Source: Sphingopyxis jiangsuensis (GTDB lineage Bacteria; Pseudomonadota; Alphaproteobacteria; Sphingomonadales; Sphingomonadaceae). Taken from it: a DNA stretch of 64,000 bases. Under the pieces are notes generated by a model, which saw nothing but the letters and a program-made list of their open reading frames with translations, had not been told where the DNA came from and ran no database searches. Numbering within the stretch: the stretch's first letter is position 1; every line of letters starts with the position of its first letter. The position numbers were made by a program, and so were the translations under genes. The DNA lies in contig NZ_JAERPO010000001.1 in assembly GCF_016734905.1 (NCBI RefSeq), positions 186,001-250,000 of the forward strand. Direction: 5' to 3'. Below are positions 52,708 to 61,574 of this stretch, one piece after another.

Positions 52708-54054
52708 ATGACTACGCCGATCGCCGCCATCATCCTTGCCGCGGGCAAGGGCACCCGCATGAAGTCCGACCTGCACAAGGTGCTGCACCCGATCGCGGGG
52801 CGGCCGATGCTGATGCACCTGATGGACAGCGTCGACGCGCTCGCCCCCGCGAAGAAGGTCGTCATCGTCGGAGACAGGGCCGAGCAGCTCGAGGCGGCGC
52901 TGGCGGGGAGCGCGGAACTTGCGGTGCAGGAGCCGCAGCTCGGCACCGGCCATGCGGTGCAGCAGGCCGAGGCGGCGCTCGCCGGGTTCGACGGCAATGT
53001 GCTGATTCTCTATGGCGACGTGCCCTTCGTGCGAACCGCGACGATGCGCGCGATGGTCGAACGGCTCGACGCCGACGATGCGCCCGCCGCGGTGGTGCTG
53101 GCGTTCGAGCCCGACGATCCGCTGCAATATGGGCGTGTGATCGCTGACGGCGACCGCGTCGTCAAAATGGTCGAGCACAAGGATGCGAGCGAAGCCGAGC
53201 GCGCGGTGCGGCTGTGCAATTCGGGGCTGATGGCGGCGAAGGCGCGCGACCTGTTCGCGCTGCTCGCGCGCGTCACCGACGACAATGCCGCCAAGGAATT
53301 CTACCTCGTCGACATCGTCAATATCGCGAACGCCGACGGGCGCCACTGTGCGGTGACGCACGCCGAACCGGCCGAGGTGGGCGGGATCAACAGCCGCGCC
53401 GAACTCGCCGCCGCCGACGCGCAGTGGCAGGCGTTCAAGCGCGAAGAGGCGATGGCCGACGGCGCGACGCTGAAGGCGCCGGAAACGGTGTGGTTTTCGT
53501 GGGACACGCAGCTCGGCCGCGATGTAACGGTCGAGCCCAATGTCGTCTTCGGCCCCGGCGTCACCGTCGCCGACGGCGCGACGATTCGCGCGTTCAGCCA
53601 TATCGAGGGGGCAAGCATCGGCCCCGGCTGCGAGGTCGGCCCCTTCGCGCGGCTGCGCCCCGGCGCGGTGCTCGAAGAGAAGGCGAAGGTCGGCAATTTC
53701 GTCGAGGTGAAAAAGGCCGTGCTCGGCAAGGGCGCCAAGGCGAACCACCTCAGCTACATTGGTGACGCGAGCGTCGGCGCGGGCGCGAACATCGGCGCGG
53801 GCACGATCACCTGCAATTATGACGGCTATTTCAAATATCGCACCGAGATTGGCGAAAATGCCTTCATCGGATCGAACAGCGCGCTCGTCGCGCCGGTGAA
53901 GATCGGGCGCGATGCGATTGTCGCGGCGGGCAGCGCGGTGACGATCGACGTGGCCGATGGCGAGCTACGGCTGGTGCGCGGCGAACAGCTTGTCAAACCG
54001 GGCTGGGCGGACCGCTTCCACGACGCGATGCGCAAGAAAAAGGCCGGGAAATAG
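52708..54054 (+). CDS. glmU: Bifunctional N-acetylglucosamine-1-phosphate uridyltransferase/glucosamine-1-phosphate acetyltransferase
   Basis: 448 residues. N-terminal pyrophosphorylase (IILAAGKGTRMKSDLHKVLH, YGDVPF) and C-terminal left-handed beta-helix acetyltransferase with hexapeptide repeats (PNVVFGPGVTVADGATIRAF) and ANIGAGTITCNYDGYFK, the acetyl-CoA site. It makes UDP-GlcNAc for peptidoglycan, lipid A and exopolysaccharide. Start set at MTTPIAAIIL; ATG 52696 (MAARMTTP) is the alternative, neither with a strong ribosome binding site. A GNAT gene starts 4 bases later. Confidence 0.95.
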   Translation: MTTPIAAIILAAGKGTRMKSDLHKVLHPIAGRPMLMHLMDSVDALAPAKKVVIVGDRAEQLEAALAGSAELAVQEPQLGTGHAVQQAEAALAGFDGNVLILYGDVPFVRTATMRAMVERLDADDAPAAVVLAFEPDDPLQYGRVIADGDRVVKMVEHKDASEAERAVRLCNSGLMAAKARDLFALLARVTDDNAAKEFYLVDIVNIANADGRHCAVTHAEPAEVGGINSRAELAAADAQWQAFKREEAMADGATLKAPETVWFSWDTQLGRDVTVEPNVVFGPGVTVADGATIRAFSHIEGASIGPGCEVGPFARLRPGAVLEEKAKVGNFVEVKKAVLGKGAKANHLSYIGDASVGAGANIGAGTITCNYDGYFKYRTEIGENAFIGSNSALVAPVKIGRDAIVAAGSAVTIDVADGELRLVRGEQLVKPGWADRFHDAMRKKKAGK

Positions 54055-54058
54055 GGCG

Positions 54059-54604
54059 ATGACAGCGCCGACGCTGACCACCGGGCGGTTGCGATTGCGC
54101 CAGCTCGTCGCCGACGACGCGCCCGCGCTGCACGGCGCGCTGTCCGATTCCCGGGTGATGCAATGGTGGTCGAGTGGCCCGCACGGCTCGCTGGCCGAAT
54201 CCGAGGAATATCTTCGATGGAACAGCGCCATCGACAACGGGCATCGTTGCTGGGCTATCACGCTGGACGGTGACGCGGCGCTCGGCTGGGTCATCCTGCG
54301 CGAACGGCGGGCCGGGGTGGCCGAGATCGGCTATATCCTCGGTCGCGAGCAGTGGGGCCGGGGCATCGCACGCGAGGCACTGGCGCGGGTGATCGACTAC
54401 GGGTTCGACGCGGCGAACCTCCGCCGGATATTCGCCGATACCGACCCCGACAATGGCGCGTCGATCGGCCTGCTCGAACGACTGGGCTTTGTCTGCGAAG
54501 GTCGGCTGCGCGCGGAGTGGGAAACGCATATTGGTATTCGCGATTCGCTCATCTACGGACTGCTGCGAGAGGAATGGCGCGCGAGCGAGGGGAGGCCGCA
54601 ATGA
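54059..54604 (+). CDS. GNAT-family N-acetyltransferase (RimJ/RimL type)
   Basis: 181 residues. Acetyltransf_3 pattern: LTTGRLRLRQLVADDAPALH, then IGYILGREQWGRGIAREAL (acetyl-CoA pyrophosphate loop R/Q-x-x-G-x-A) and NGASIGLLERLGFVCEGRLR. The acceptor (ribosomal protein N-terminus or small amine) cannot be told. In a chain of overlapping genes from glmU toward glmS. Confidence 0.87.
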   Translation: MTAPTLTTGRLRLRQLVADDAPALHGALSDSRVMQWWSSGPHGSLAESEEYLRWNSAIDNGHRCWAITLDGDAALGWVILRERRAGVAEIGYILGREQWGRGIAREALARVIDYGFDAANLRRIFADTDPDNGASIGLLERLGFVCEGRLRAEWETHIGIRDSLIYGLLREEWRASEGRPQ

Positions 54605-54918
54605 GCGATCGATATGACGACAAGCCGTTCCTGCGGTTCGTCGACGCCTATGTGCTGAAAGCCATCGGCCACCTCGACCGCGCGACCGAGGACTATTGCG
54701 TCGCAATGGTCCCGCATCTCGAGCAGAGCTTTGGTTTGCACGGGAGCTGGGTGGATATCGTGGCGCAGCGACTGGGACTGGGGCCCGAGCTTCCCGCCCA
54801 GATCGCGCAAATCTGGACCGAAGGCCGCGAGCGGTTCGAAGCCGCCAACGGCTATCCTGCCGATCCGGTCCAGTTCGCCTATCTGTATGTCGACCGCAAT
54901 TTCGGGACCGGTGGATGA
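54601..54918 (+). CDS. Conserved small protein of unknown function
   Basis: 105 residues, acidic, soluble and helical (MSDRYDDKPFLRFVDAYVLK, then AMVPHLEQSFGLHGSWVDIV, QIAQIWTEGRERFEAANGY). I do not recognise a family. It overlaps the GNAT gene before it and the Pr6Pr gene after it by 4 bases each, so its expression is tied to both. Confidence 0.75.
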   Translation: MSDRYDDKPFLRFVDAYVLKAIGHLDRATEDYCVAMVPHLEQSFGLHGSWVDIVAQRLGLGPELPAQIAQIWTEGRERFEAANGYPADPVQFAYLYVDRNFGTGG

Positions 54919-55562
54919 CGGCCACGGCGCGCCTGCTGCACGGGGTCGCGGCGGCCGTGACATGGGGCGCACTTGCGCTCCAATTCCTGCTGCTCGCCGA
55001 CCAATTTGCCGCCGACGGCGCGAATTGGGCCTCCGCCCTGTGGCGGTTCCTTGGCTATTTCACGATCCTGACTAACGGATTTGTTGCGGTAACCGCGACG
55101 GCGTCCGCGCTGGCGCCCCGGCACTGGCTCGCGGGACCGCGCATGCGCCTTGCAGCGGTAACGGCGATCCTGATCGTCGGGCTCGTCTATTCGCTGGCGC
55201 TGCGGCATGTGTGGGACCCGCACGGGTGGCAGGCGGTTGCCGACCATGCGCTGCACGACGCGACGCCCCTGCTGTTCCTGCTCGCCTGGTGGTTCGGGCC
55301 GCACGGCCAGCTCGACTGGCGCGACACCTTATGGGCTCTGCCCTTTGGCTTCGCCTACCTGGTTTACGCAATGGCGCGCGGCGCGGTCGAAGGCTGGTAT
55401 GCTTATTATTTCCTCGATCCGTCGCAGCAGACGGTCGGCGAATTGCTGGGCGTCACGGCGGCGATCGTCGCGGCGCTGACGGCGATTGCGTTGCTCGTCG
55501 TTGCGACCGACAAATTGCTCGCGCGCAGGGACGGCGGGCCGGCTATGCCGGCGACAAGCTGA
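54915..55562 (+). CDS. Pr6Pr-family integral membrane protein
   Basis: 215 residues with six transmembrane helices. The family pattern FLGYFTILTNGFVAVT, ADHALHDATPLLFLLAWWF, and PFGFAYLVYAMARGAVEGWYAYYFLD matches Pr6Pr/FAR-17a/AIG1-like proteins, whose eukaryotic homologues hydrolyse fatty acid esters of hydroxy fatty acids. The membrane Thr and His of that active site are plausible here (TILTN, LHD). Bacterial role unknown. Confidence 0.82.
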   Translation: MTATARLLHGVAAAVTWGALALQFLLLADQFAADGANWASALWRFLGYFTILTNGFVAVTATASALAPRHWLAGPRMRLAAVTAILIVGLVYSLALRHVWDPHGWQAVADHALHDATPLLFLLAWWFGPHGQLDWRDTLWALPFGFAYLVYAMARGAVEGWYAYYFLDPSQQTVGELLGVTAAIVAALTAIALLVVATDKLLARRDGGPAMPATS

Positions 55563-55608
55563 CCAGAATTATCCTTCCCCTTTTGCGCTGAAAAAGGCTC
55601 TCTCATTT

Positions 55609-57432
55609 ATGTGCGGAATCATCGGAATTGTCGGCAAGGACCAGGTTGCGGATCGCCTTGTCGATGGCCTCAGACGCATGGAATATCGCGGTTATGACTC
55701 GGCGGGCGTGTGCACGGTCGAGGGCGGGCAGCTGATCCGCCGCCGCGCCGAGGGGAAGCTCGGCAACCTCGTCAAGGAACTGGGCGGCAACCCCGCGCCG
55801 GGCACGCTCGGCATCGCGCATACGCGCTGGGCAACGCACGGCGCGCCGACGACGAGCAACGCGCACCCGCACGCGACGCGCGAGGTCGCGCTCGTCCACA
55901 ACGGGATCATCGAGAATTTCAAGCCGCTTCGCGAGGCGCTCGCGGCGCGCGGGCGCACCTTCGAGAGCGAGACCGACACCGAAGTCGTCGCGCACCTCGT
56001 CAGCGAACAGGTCGAAGCGGGCAAGTCGCCGCAGGAGGCGGTGCAGGCGGTGCTGCCGCAGCTGCGCGGCGCGTTCGCGCTCGCGATTGCGTTTCGCAGC
56101 CACCCCGATCTGCTGATCGGCACGCGGCTCGGCTCGCCCTTGGTCGTCGGCTATGGCGACGGCGAGACCTATCTCGGTTCCGACGCGCTCGCGCTCGCGC
56201 CGTTGACGCAGCAGATCGCCTATCTGGAAGAAGGCGACTGGGTCATCATCACCCGCGAGGGCGCGCAGATTTACGACGCCGACAACAAGGCCGTGACGCG
56301 CGAGATCACAACCTCGGGCGTCACTGCCGCCGCGGTCGAGAAGGGCAATTACCGCCACTATATGCAGAAGGAGATTTTCGAGCAGCCGACGGTGGTTGCG
56401 CAGACGCTCTCCTCCTACATCCGCCCGCTCGAACAGACGGTCGCGCTGCCGCAGATGGATTTCGACCTCGCGGGAATCGACCGCATCACCATCGTCGCGT
56501 GCGGGACGAGCTTCTATGCCGGGATGGTCGCCAAATATTGGTTCGAAACCTTTGCGCGCGTGCCCGTCGACATCGATGTCGCGTCGGAGTTTCGCTACCG
56601 CGACCCGGTGCTCCAGCCCGGCGGACTCGCGCTCTTCATCTCGCAGTCGGGCGAGACCGCCGACACCCTCGCGGCGCTGCGCCATTGCAAGGCGAACGGC
56701 CAGACGATCGCGGTCGTCGTCAACGTCCCGACGAGCAGCATGGCGCGCGAGGCCGATCTGCTGCTGCCGACGCACGCGGGGCCGGAGATCGGCGTCGCCT
56801 CGACCAAGGCCTTCACCTGCCAGCTTGCGGTGCTGGCGGCGCTCGCCGCGCACCTCGCGCTCAAGAAGGGCAGGCTCAGCGCCGAGGAGGAGCGCGACAT
56901 CGTCCGGCATCTGATCGAGGCGCCCGCCGCGCTCAACGCCGCGCTGAACCACGACGACGACATCGCTGCGATGGCGCACCTCGTCGCACCGGCGCGCGAC
57001 GTCCTCTATCTCGGGCGTGGCCCCGACTATCCGCTGGCGCTGGAGGGGGCGCTAAAGCTCAAGGAAATCAGTTATATCCACGCCGAAGGCTATGCGAGCG
57101 GAGAGATGAAGCACGGCCCCATCGCGCTGATCGACGAGGCGGTGCCGGTCATCGTCCTCGCGCCCAGCGGGCCGCTCTTTGAAAAGACCGTAAGCAACAT
57201 GCAGGAAGTCATGGCGCGCGGCGGCAAGATCGTCCTGATCAGCGACGCCGAGGGCCTTGCCGAAGCTGGCGACGGCTGCATGGCGACCATCGAAATGCCC
57301 AAGGTCCACCCGCTGATCGCGCCGCTGGTCTATGCGGTGCCGGTGCAATTGCTGGCCTATCATGTCGCGGTGGCGAAGGGCACCGATGTCGACCAGCCGC
57401 GCAATCTCGCGAAGTCGGTGACTGTGGAGTGA
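55609..57432 (+). CDS. glmS: Glutamine--fructose-6-phosphate aminotransferase (isomerising)
   Basis: 607 residues. Cys2 is the glutaminase nucleophile (MCGIIGIVG); RRMEYRGYDSAGV and HTRWATHGAPT line the glutamine site. Two SIS sugar-isomerase domains follow (ACGTSFYAGMVAKYWFE, SQSGETADTLAAL; GRGPDYPLALEGALKLKEIS), ending DQPRNLAKSVTVE. First committed step to UDP-GlcNAc. The next gene starts inside its stop codon. Confidence 0.96.
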   Translation: MCGIIGIVGKDQVADRLVDGLRRMEYRGYDSAGVCTVEGGQLIRRRAEGKLGNLVKELGGNPAPGTLGIAHTRWATHGAPTTSNAHPHATREVALVHNGIIENFKPLREALAARGRTFESETDTEVVAHLVSEQVEAGKSPQEAVQAVLPQLRGAFALAIAFRSHPDLLIGTRLGSPLVVGYGDGETYLGSDALALAPLTQQIAYLEEGDWVIITREGAQIYDADNKAVTREITTSGVTAAAVEKGNYRHYMQKEIFEQPTVVAQTLSSYIRPLEQTVALPQMDFDLAGIDRITIVACGTSFYAGMVAKYWFETFARVPVDIDVASEFRYRDPVLQPGGLALFISQSGETADTLAALRHCKANGQTIAVVVNVPTSSMAREADLLLPTHAGPEIGVASTKAFTCQLAVLAALAAHLALKKGRLSAEEERDIVRHLIEAPAALNAALNHDDDIAAMAHLVAPARDVLYLGRGPDYPLALEGALKLKEISYIHAEGYASGEMKHGPIALIDEAVPVIVLAPSGPLFEKTVSNMQEVMARGGKIVLISDAEGLAEAGDGCMATIEMPKVHPLIAPLVYAVPVQLLAYHVAVAKGTDVDQPRNLAKSVTVE

Positions 57433-57842
57433 CCTGGAACACCACCTGCCACTGCGGCGCGGTCTCGGTGCGGCTCGCCAAGGCACCCGACGAAGTCGCC
57501 GAGTGCAATTGCTCGCTCTGTTTCTCGCACGGCATCCTCTGGGCCTATTATTCACCGAAGGATGTTGCGATCGACGGGGCGACGCGGACTTATAACCGCG
57601 CCGATCGCGCGAATCCCAATTCGGACCTGCATTTCTGCGCGACTTGTGGCTGCGCGACGCACTGGTCGGCGACCGCTGGGCTGACCGAACGGATGGGCGG
57701 TGAGGTCGATATGATGGGCGTCAACATGCGCCTGTTCGCGCCGGAGCGGCTCAGCGGACTCAGGCTCGTTTTTCCCGACGGGCGCGGCTGGTCGGGCGAG
57801 GGCGCTTGGGATTATGCGCGCGATGCCGAGGTCATGCGCTGA
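57429..57842 (+). CDS. GFA-family zinc protein
   Basis: 137 residues. GFA/CENP-V fold zinc ligands: Cys7 and Cys9 (TCHCG), Cys26, Cys28 and Cys31 (ECNCSLC), and CATCGC later. Family members were annotated as glutathione-dependent formaldehyde-activating enzymes, but most have unknown substrates. GTG start overlaps the glmS stop (GTGA). Confidence 0.83.
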   Translation: MTWNTTCHCGAVSVRLAKAPDEVAECNCSLCFSHGILWAYYSPKDVAIDGATRTYNRADRANPNSDLHFCATCGCATHWSATAGLTERMGGEVDMMGVNMRLFAPERLSGLRLVFPDGRGWSGEGAWDYARDAEVMR

Positions 57843-57864
57843 TGGGCCGACGTGCGTGGGCGGG

Positions 57865-58053
57865 TCATGCGGCCGCATTCGCCTGCGCCAGAATCGACGC
57901 CGCGATGTCGTCGATTTCGCCCGCTACCAGCAACGGCGTGCTGCCGACCATGCCGACTTGCGTCTGGCCGTTCTCGGCCGCGCGGAGCCAGGCGACATTT
58001 TCGGCAACGACCAGATAATTGCCGCCGCGCGAACTCAAGGAAATGAATTTCAT
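57865..58053 (-). CDS. Small conserved protein of unknown function
   Basis: 62 residues (MKFISLSSRGGNYLVVAENV and onward to an Ala-rich end). The pattern of a short beta-rich domain with VAWLRAAENGQT and VGSTPLLVAGEIDDIAASIL resembles small proteins often left as hypothetical in sphingomonads. AGGAGA lies 6 bases upstream of the ATG. Convergent with the GFA gene, divergent from the HAD gene. Confidence 0.6.
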   Translation of the reverse strand: MKFISLSSRGGNYLVVAENVAWLRAAENGQTQVGMVGSTPLLVAGEIDDIAASILAQANAAA

Positions 58054-58112
58054 TATGTGTCTCCTGATCCCTCAAGGCTCTAGGCGCCAAATATGAAGAA
58101 CATGCGATTCTC

Positions 58113-58790
58113 ATGACCCCCACCGCCATCATCTTCGATTTCGACGGCGTCATCGCCGACAGCGAGGTGCGCGCGAACCTGTCGCTGTCGGAAAGCCTGA
58201 CCGCGATCGGTATGCCCGCGACCTATGAGGAGTGCCTGCGCGACTATTACGGCCATAATTGGCAGGAGACGCAGCGGCGGATCGAGGCGCGGTTCGGGCG
58301 GCCGCTGCCGGCCGATTTTCGCGAGCGGCATCGGACGCACGCGCGCGCCAAATATATGCAGGGGTTCGATCCGGTGGCGGGGGTTGCCGCGTTCCTCGAC
58401 GCGCTGGGGCCGATGCCGCGCGCGATCGCCTCGTCGAGCCGCGCCGAATATATCGACTGGGCGCTCGGTCTGTTCGAACTCGGGCACCATTTCGAAGGGC
58501 AGGTCTATAGCGCCGATGGATGGGCGCGCGGCAAGCCGCATCCCGACATCTATCTTGCCGCCGCAAAGGGGCTGGGCGTCGAGCCTGCGCTTTGCCTTGC
58601 AGTCGAGGATTCGCCCACCGGCGCACAGGCGGCGCTTGCGGCGGGGATGACCGTCGTCGGCTTTTGCGGTGCGAGCCACATCACCGACCGCGCCGCGCAT
58701 GGCGCGATGTTGCGCGCGGTCGGGGTGCATCATGTCGCCGAGCGCTTCGACGCGCTCGCGGCGCTCAGCGGGCTTCAGCGCGCGGCATAA
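58113..58790 (+). CDS. HAD-family phosphatase (beta-phosphoglucomutase-like)
   Basis: 225 residues. Motif I FDFDGVIADSE (Asp9, Asp11), helical cap, motif II ASSSRAEYIDW, Lys in GKPHPDIYLAA, and motif IV VEDSPTGAQAALAAGM. The second Asp and cap fit the phosphatase/phosphoglucomutase subgroup; substrate unknown. Its 3' end overlaps the convergent DUF411 gene by 16 bases. Confidence 0.86.
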   Translation: MTPTAIIFDFDGVIADSEVRANLSLSESLTAIGMPATYEECLRDYYGHNWQETQRRIEARFGRPLPADFRERHRTHARAKYMQGFDPVAGVAAFLDALGPMPRAIASSSRAEYIDWALGLFELGHHFEGQVYSADGWARGKPHPDIYLAAAKGLGVEPALCLAVEDSPTGAQAALAAGMTVVGFCGASHITDRAAHGAMLRAVGVHHVAERFDALAALSGLQRAA

Positions 58791-59224
58791 CTTGCATAGA
58801 CGCGCGTCCCTGCGGGGCCGAAGGTCATGACCTTAAAGGCATCGCGGCGGTCGCCGAACTCCATGCCCGGCGATCCGGTCGGCATCCCCGCGACCGCCAG
58901 TCCCTTCACCCCTTTGGGCTTTTCGCGGAGCAGGCGCGCAATTTCGCGCGCGGGCACATGGCCCTCGATCACATAGCCGCCGACGATCGCGGTGTGGCAG
59001 CCGCGCAGGGCGCCCGGGACGCCGTGGCGATCCTTGATCGTCTCCATGTCGGCGGCGTTGACGACGCGCACCGGCGATCCGACCGCCGCCTTCACCCGTT
59101 CGAGCCATTGGAGGCAGCACCCGCATCCGGCGTCGCGGAACATCGTCGGGTTGGCGGCGTGCGCGATCCCGGCGGTGGCGCCAAAGGCGGCGAGGGCGAG
59201 GAGCGCGCGGCGAACGAGGGTCAT
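58775..59224 (-). CDS. Exported DUF411 metal-binding protein
   Basis: 149 residues. Signal peptide (LLALAAFGATAGIAHA). DUF411 signature: DAGCGCCLQW with Cys34, Cys36 and Cys37, then MPTGSPGMEFG near the end. Relatives accompany copper-resistance genes and may bind copper in the periplasm; no other copper gene is close. Confidence 0.87.
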   Translation of the reverse strand: MTLVRRALLALAAFGATAGIAHAANPTMFRDAGCGCCLQWLERVKAAVGSPVRVVNAADMETIKDRHGVPGALRGCHTAIVGGYVIEGHVPAREIARLLREKPKGVKGLAVAGMPTGSPGMEFGDRRDAFKVMTFGPAGTRVYASYAAR

Positions 59225-59303
59225 GAATTGTCCTTCGGATAGGGGGCAACGCGATTATAGGCGCTGTCGCTGCGGGGGCAATGTGCGGCTTCGTCGTGCG
59301 CGC

Positions 59304-60320
59304 TCAGCCCATCGGATAGAGTATGTCGCGCGTCACCTGGTGGAGCGCGGTCATGATATCGTCGCCGAGCACCAGCTCGCGCGCATCGAGGATCGGCGCA
59401 AGCTGCTCGAACCTGCTCACCCCGACGATGGTCGAGGCGACGAAGTCATGCTGTTTCGACCAGGCGGTCGCCATCGTCACCGGGTGCAGCCCGGCGTCTG
59501 CGGCGATTCCCAGATAGCGTTCGGTGGCGGCGAGGCTCTTTTCGTTGACGAAGCGGCGACCCATCGCCGCCTGCCGTCCCTCCATCGCCAGATAGCGCGA
59601 AAAGCGCGCGCCTTCGGGCGCTGCGCCGTCCTGATATTTGCCCGACAAGACCCCGCCCGCGAGCGGCGAATAGGGGATCAGGCTGACGCCCTCCTTGCGG
59701 CACACCTGCTTCAGCTCATCCTCGAAGCGGCGGTTGTTCAGGCTGAAATTATTCTGGATCGTCTGATAGCGCGCGACGCCGAGCCGTTCGGACGCCGCAA
59801 GCGCCTTCATCAGCCCCCAGCTCGTTTCGTTCGAGCAGCCGAGGATGCGGACCTTGCCGACGCGGACGAGCTCGTCGAGCGCGTCCATCATCTCGTCATA
59901 GGGCGCGTCATGGTCGGGCCAGTGCGTCTGGTAGAGGTCGACATAGTCGGTCTGGAGCCGCGCGAGGCTGTCGTCGATGGCCTGAAAAATATTCTTGCGG
60001 TCGAGCGCGGTCATGCCGTGGCGGCACGGCGACTTGAACCAGACGTGGCTCGGCCCCGAAACCTTCGTCGCCATGATGATGGCATCGCGCGGCTTGGTCT
60101 TCATCCAGCGCCCGACAATCTCTTCGGTGCGGCCGACCCATTTGGCGTCGGGCGGCACGGGATAGCCTTCGGCGGTGTCGTAGAAATTGATTCCCGCGTC
60201 GAGACAGGCGTCGAGGATGCGGTGAGCTTCGGCTTCGTCGGTCTGACTGCCGAAGGTCATCGTCCCCATGCAGATGTCGGACACATGGATGGCGCTCTGG
60301 CCGAGGCGGCGGCTTTGCAT
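59304..60320 (-). CDS. Aldo/keto reductase (Tas-like)
   Basis: 338 residues. Tetrad: Asp48 and Tyr53 (FYDTAEGYP), Lys86 (IMATKVSG), His in QTHWPDHD. The region PPDAKWVGRTEEIVGRWMK and the loop GCSNETSWGLMKAL are Tas/YajO-like. Probably reduces aldehydes with NADPH. The ribosome binding site GGAGA lies in one arm of a perfect 9-bp hairpin (60325-60355). Confidence 0.87.
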   Translation of the reverse strand: MQSRRLGQSAIHVSDICMGTMTFGSQTDEAEAHRILDACLDAGINFYDTAEGYPVPPDAKWVGRTEEIVGRWMKTKPRDAIIMATKVSGPSHVWFKSPCRHGMTALDRKNIFQAIDDSLARLQTDYVDLYQTHWPDHDAPYDEMMDALDELVRVGKVRILGCSNETSWGLMKALAASERLGVARYQTIQNNFSLNNRRFEDELKQVCRKEGVSLIPYSPLAGGVLSGKYQDGAAPEGARFSRYLAMEGRQAAMGRRFVNEKSLAATERYLGIAADAGLHPVTMATAWSKQHDFVASTIVGVSRFEQLAPILDARELVLGDDIMTALHQVTRDILYPMG

Positions 60321-60324
60321 GGCT

Positions 60325-60355
60325 TGCGTCTCCGGTCGGGGGGAGGGGAGACGCA
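60325..60355 (-). promoter_or_regulatory. Hairpin covering the ribosome binding site of the aldo/keto reductase
   Basis: Perfect 9-bp arms TGCGTCTCC (60325-60333) and GGAGACGCA (60347-60355). In the minus-strand mRNA the GGAGA used for translation is in the 3' arm, so folding would hide it. Confidence 0.4.
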
Positions 60356-60360
60356 GCCAT

Positions 60361-60379
60361 AGGTTGCAGGCCGCAACCT
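60361..60379. promoter_or_regulatory. Palindrome AGGTTGC-N5-GCAACCT between AKR and LysE genes
   Basis: Perfect 7-bp arms around 5 bases, 41-59 bases upstream of the aldo/keto reductase start and just beyond the LysE-gene stop. Symmetry and spacing fit a dimeric regulator (for example MerR or TetR type); no such gene is adjacent. Confidence 0.4.
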
Positions 60380-60385
60380 TGCAAA

Positions 60386-60976
60386 TCAGATGATCAAGGC
60401 GAGCGATCCGACGAGCAGCGTCGCCATCGTCCAGTTGAAAACGCGCAACCGCACCGGGTTCGACAGCCAGCCGCGCAACGCGGTGCCCATCACGGCCCAC
60501 AGGCTGGTCGAGGGCAGGTTGATGACGCCAAAGATCGCGGCGACGAACAGCACCGCCGCCAGATTGCGCTCGGGCGCGTAGAGCGCGATCGCGGTCAGCG
60601 CCATCGACCAGCACTTTGGATTGACCCACTGAAAGAGCATCGCCTGAACGAAGGTCATCGGCTTGCCACGCGCACTGCCTTCGCCGTCGGGGGCGGCGGC
60701 ATTGGCGATCTTCCACGCGAGCCAGAGCAGATAGGCGACGCTCACCACCTTGAGCGCCGTGTTGAGCACGGGGAAGGCGTCGAACAGGCCCATCAGGCCG
60801 AGGCCCACCAGGACGATCATCAAGGTGAAGCCGGCGCCGACACCGAGCGCGTGCGGCACGGTGCGACGGAGGCCGAAATTGGCCCCCGACGCCATCAGCA
60901 TCATATTGTTCGGCCCCGGCGTGACCGAGGAGACGAGCGCGAAGGCGGCGAGCGCGGCGAAAGTGGCCTGTTCCAT
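60386..60976 (-). CDS. LysE-family translocator
   Basis: 196 residues with five to six transmembrane helices. RhtB/LysE pattern: SSVTPGPNNMMLMASGANFG at the start, and FVQAMLFQWVNPKCWSMALT in the middle. Exports amino acids or related compounds. Start set at ATG 60976; a TTG three codons upstream is in frame. Divergent from an Lrp/AsnC regulator, which is the usual partner and probably controls it. Confidence 0.88.
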   Translation of the reverse strand: MEQATFAALAAFALVSSVTPGPNNMMLMASGANFGLRRTVPHALGVGAGFTLMIVLVGLGLMGLFDAFPVLNTALKVVSVAYLLWLAWKIANAAAPDGEGSARGKPMTFVQAMLFQWVNPKCWSMALTAIALYAPERNLAAVLFVAAIFGVINLPSTSLWAVMGTALRGWLSNPVRLRVFNWTMATLLVGSLALII

Positions 60977-61050
60977 GTGGCGCAATATACTGCACCTCGC
61001 GCTGTGAAAGGTTGCGAATATGCCCGCGATTATGGCATAGTTTGCAATCC

Positions 61051-61503
61051 ATGAGCAAAATTGACCATATCGACCGCAGAATATTGCAGGAACTGCGAAG
61101 CGACGGGCGCATCGCCAATGTCGAACTCGCCGACCGAGTCGGCCTTTCGCCTTCGGCGTGCCTGCGGCGGGTGCAGGAACTGGAGCGCAGCGGGGTGATC
61201 AACGGGTATCGCGCGGTGATCGATCCGGCGAAGGTCGGCCTGACCTTCATCGCCTATGTCGCCGTCGGCCTGTCGTCGCACACCAAGAAGTCGCAGAGCG
61301 ATTTCGAGGCCGCCGTCGCCGACGCGCCCGAAGTGCGCGAATGCCACAATATCACCGGCACGATCGAATATCTGCTGCGCGTCGAGACCGCCGACCTTGC
61401 GGCGTACAAGCATTTCCACACCGAGGTGCTGGGGGTGCTGCCGCAGGTGCATTCGATCACGACCTATGTGCTGATGGACTCGCCGAAGGACGAGCGGGGG
61501 TAG
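61051..61503 (+). CDS. Lrp/AsnC-family transcriptional regulator
   Basis: 150 residues. HTH (HIDRRILQELRSDGRIANVE, LADRVGLSPSACLRRVQELE) and RAM ligand domain (FIAYVAVGLSSHTKKSQSDF, CHNITGTIEYLLRVETADLA). Responds to amino acids. Divergent from the LysE exporter across 74 bases, a standard regulator-exporter pair. The ATG in front of MSKIDHID is preferred. Confidence 0.9.
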   Translation: MSKIDHIDRRILQELRSDGRIANVELADRVGLSPSACLRRVQELERSGVINGYRAVIDPAKVGLTFIAYVAVGLSSHTKKSQSDFEAAVADAPEVRECHNITGTIEYLLRVETADLAAYKHFHTEVLGVLPQVHSITTYVLMDSPKDERG

Positions 61504-61574
61504 GGCCGCTGGGCCTTCGCGGGGGCGACGATGCGTCCTTGAACCGTCGCCCCGCGCACCGCATATCCGGTTTC

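Noticed and set aside
60320-61250. Extended N-terminus (to 61250) for the Tas-like aldo/keto reductase
   Set aside because: The upstream part is the antisense of LysE in another frame; the family start MQSRRLGQ has its own ribosome binding site.
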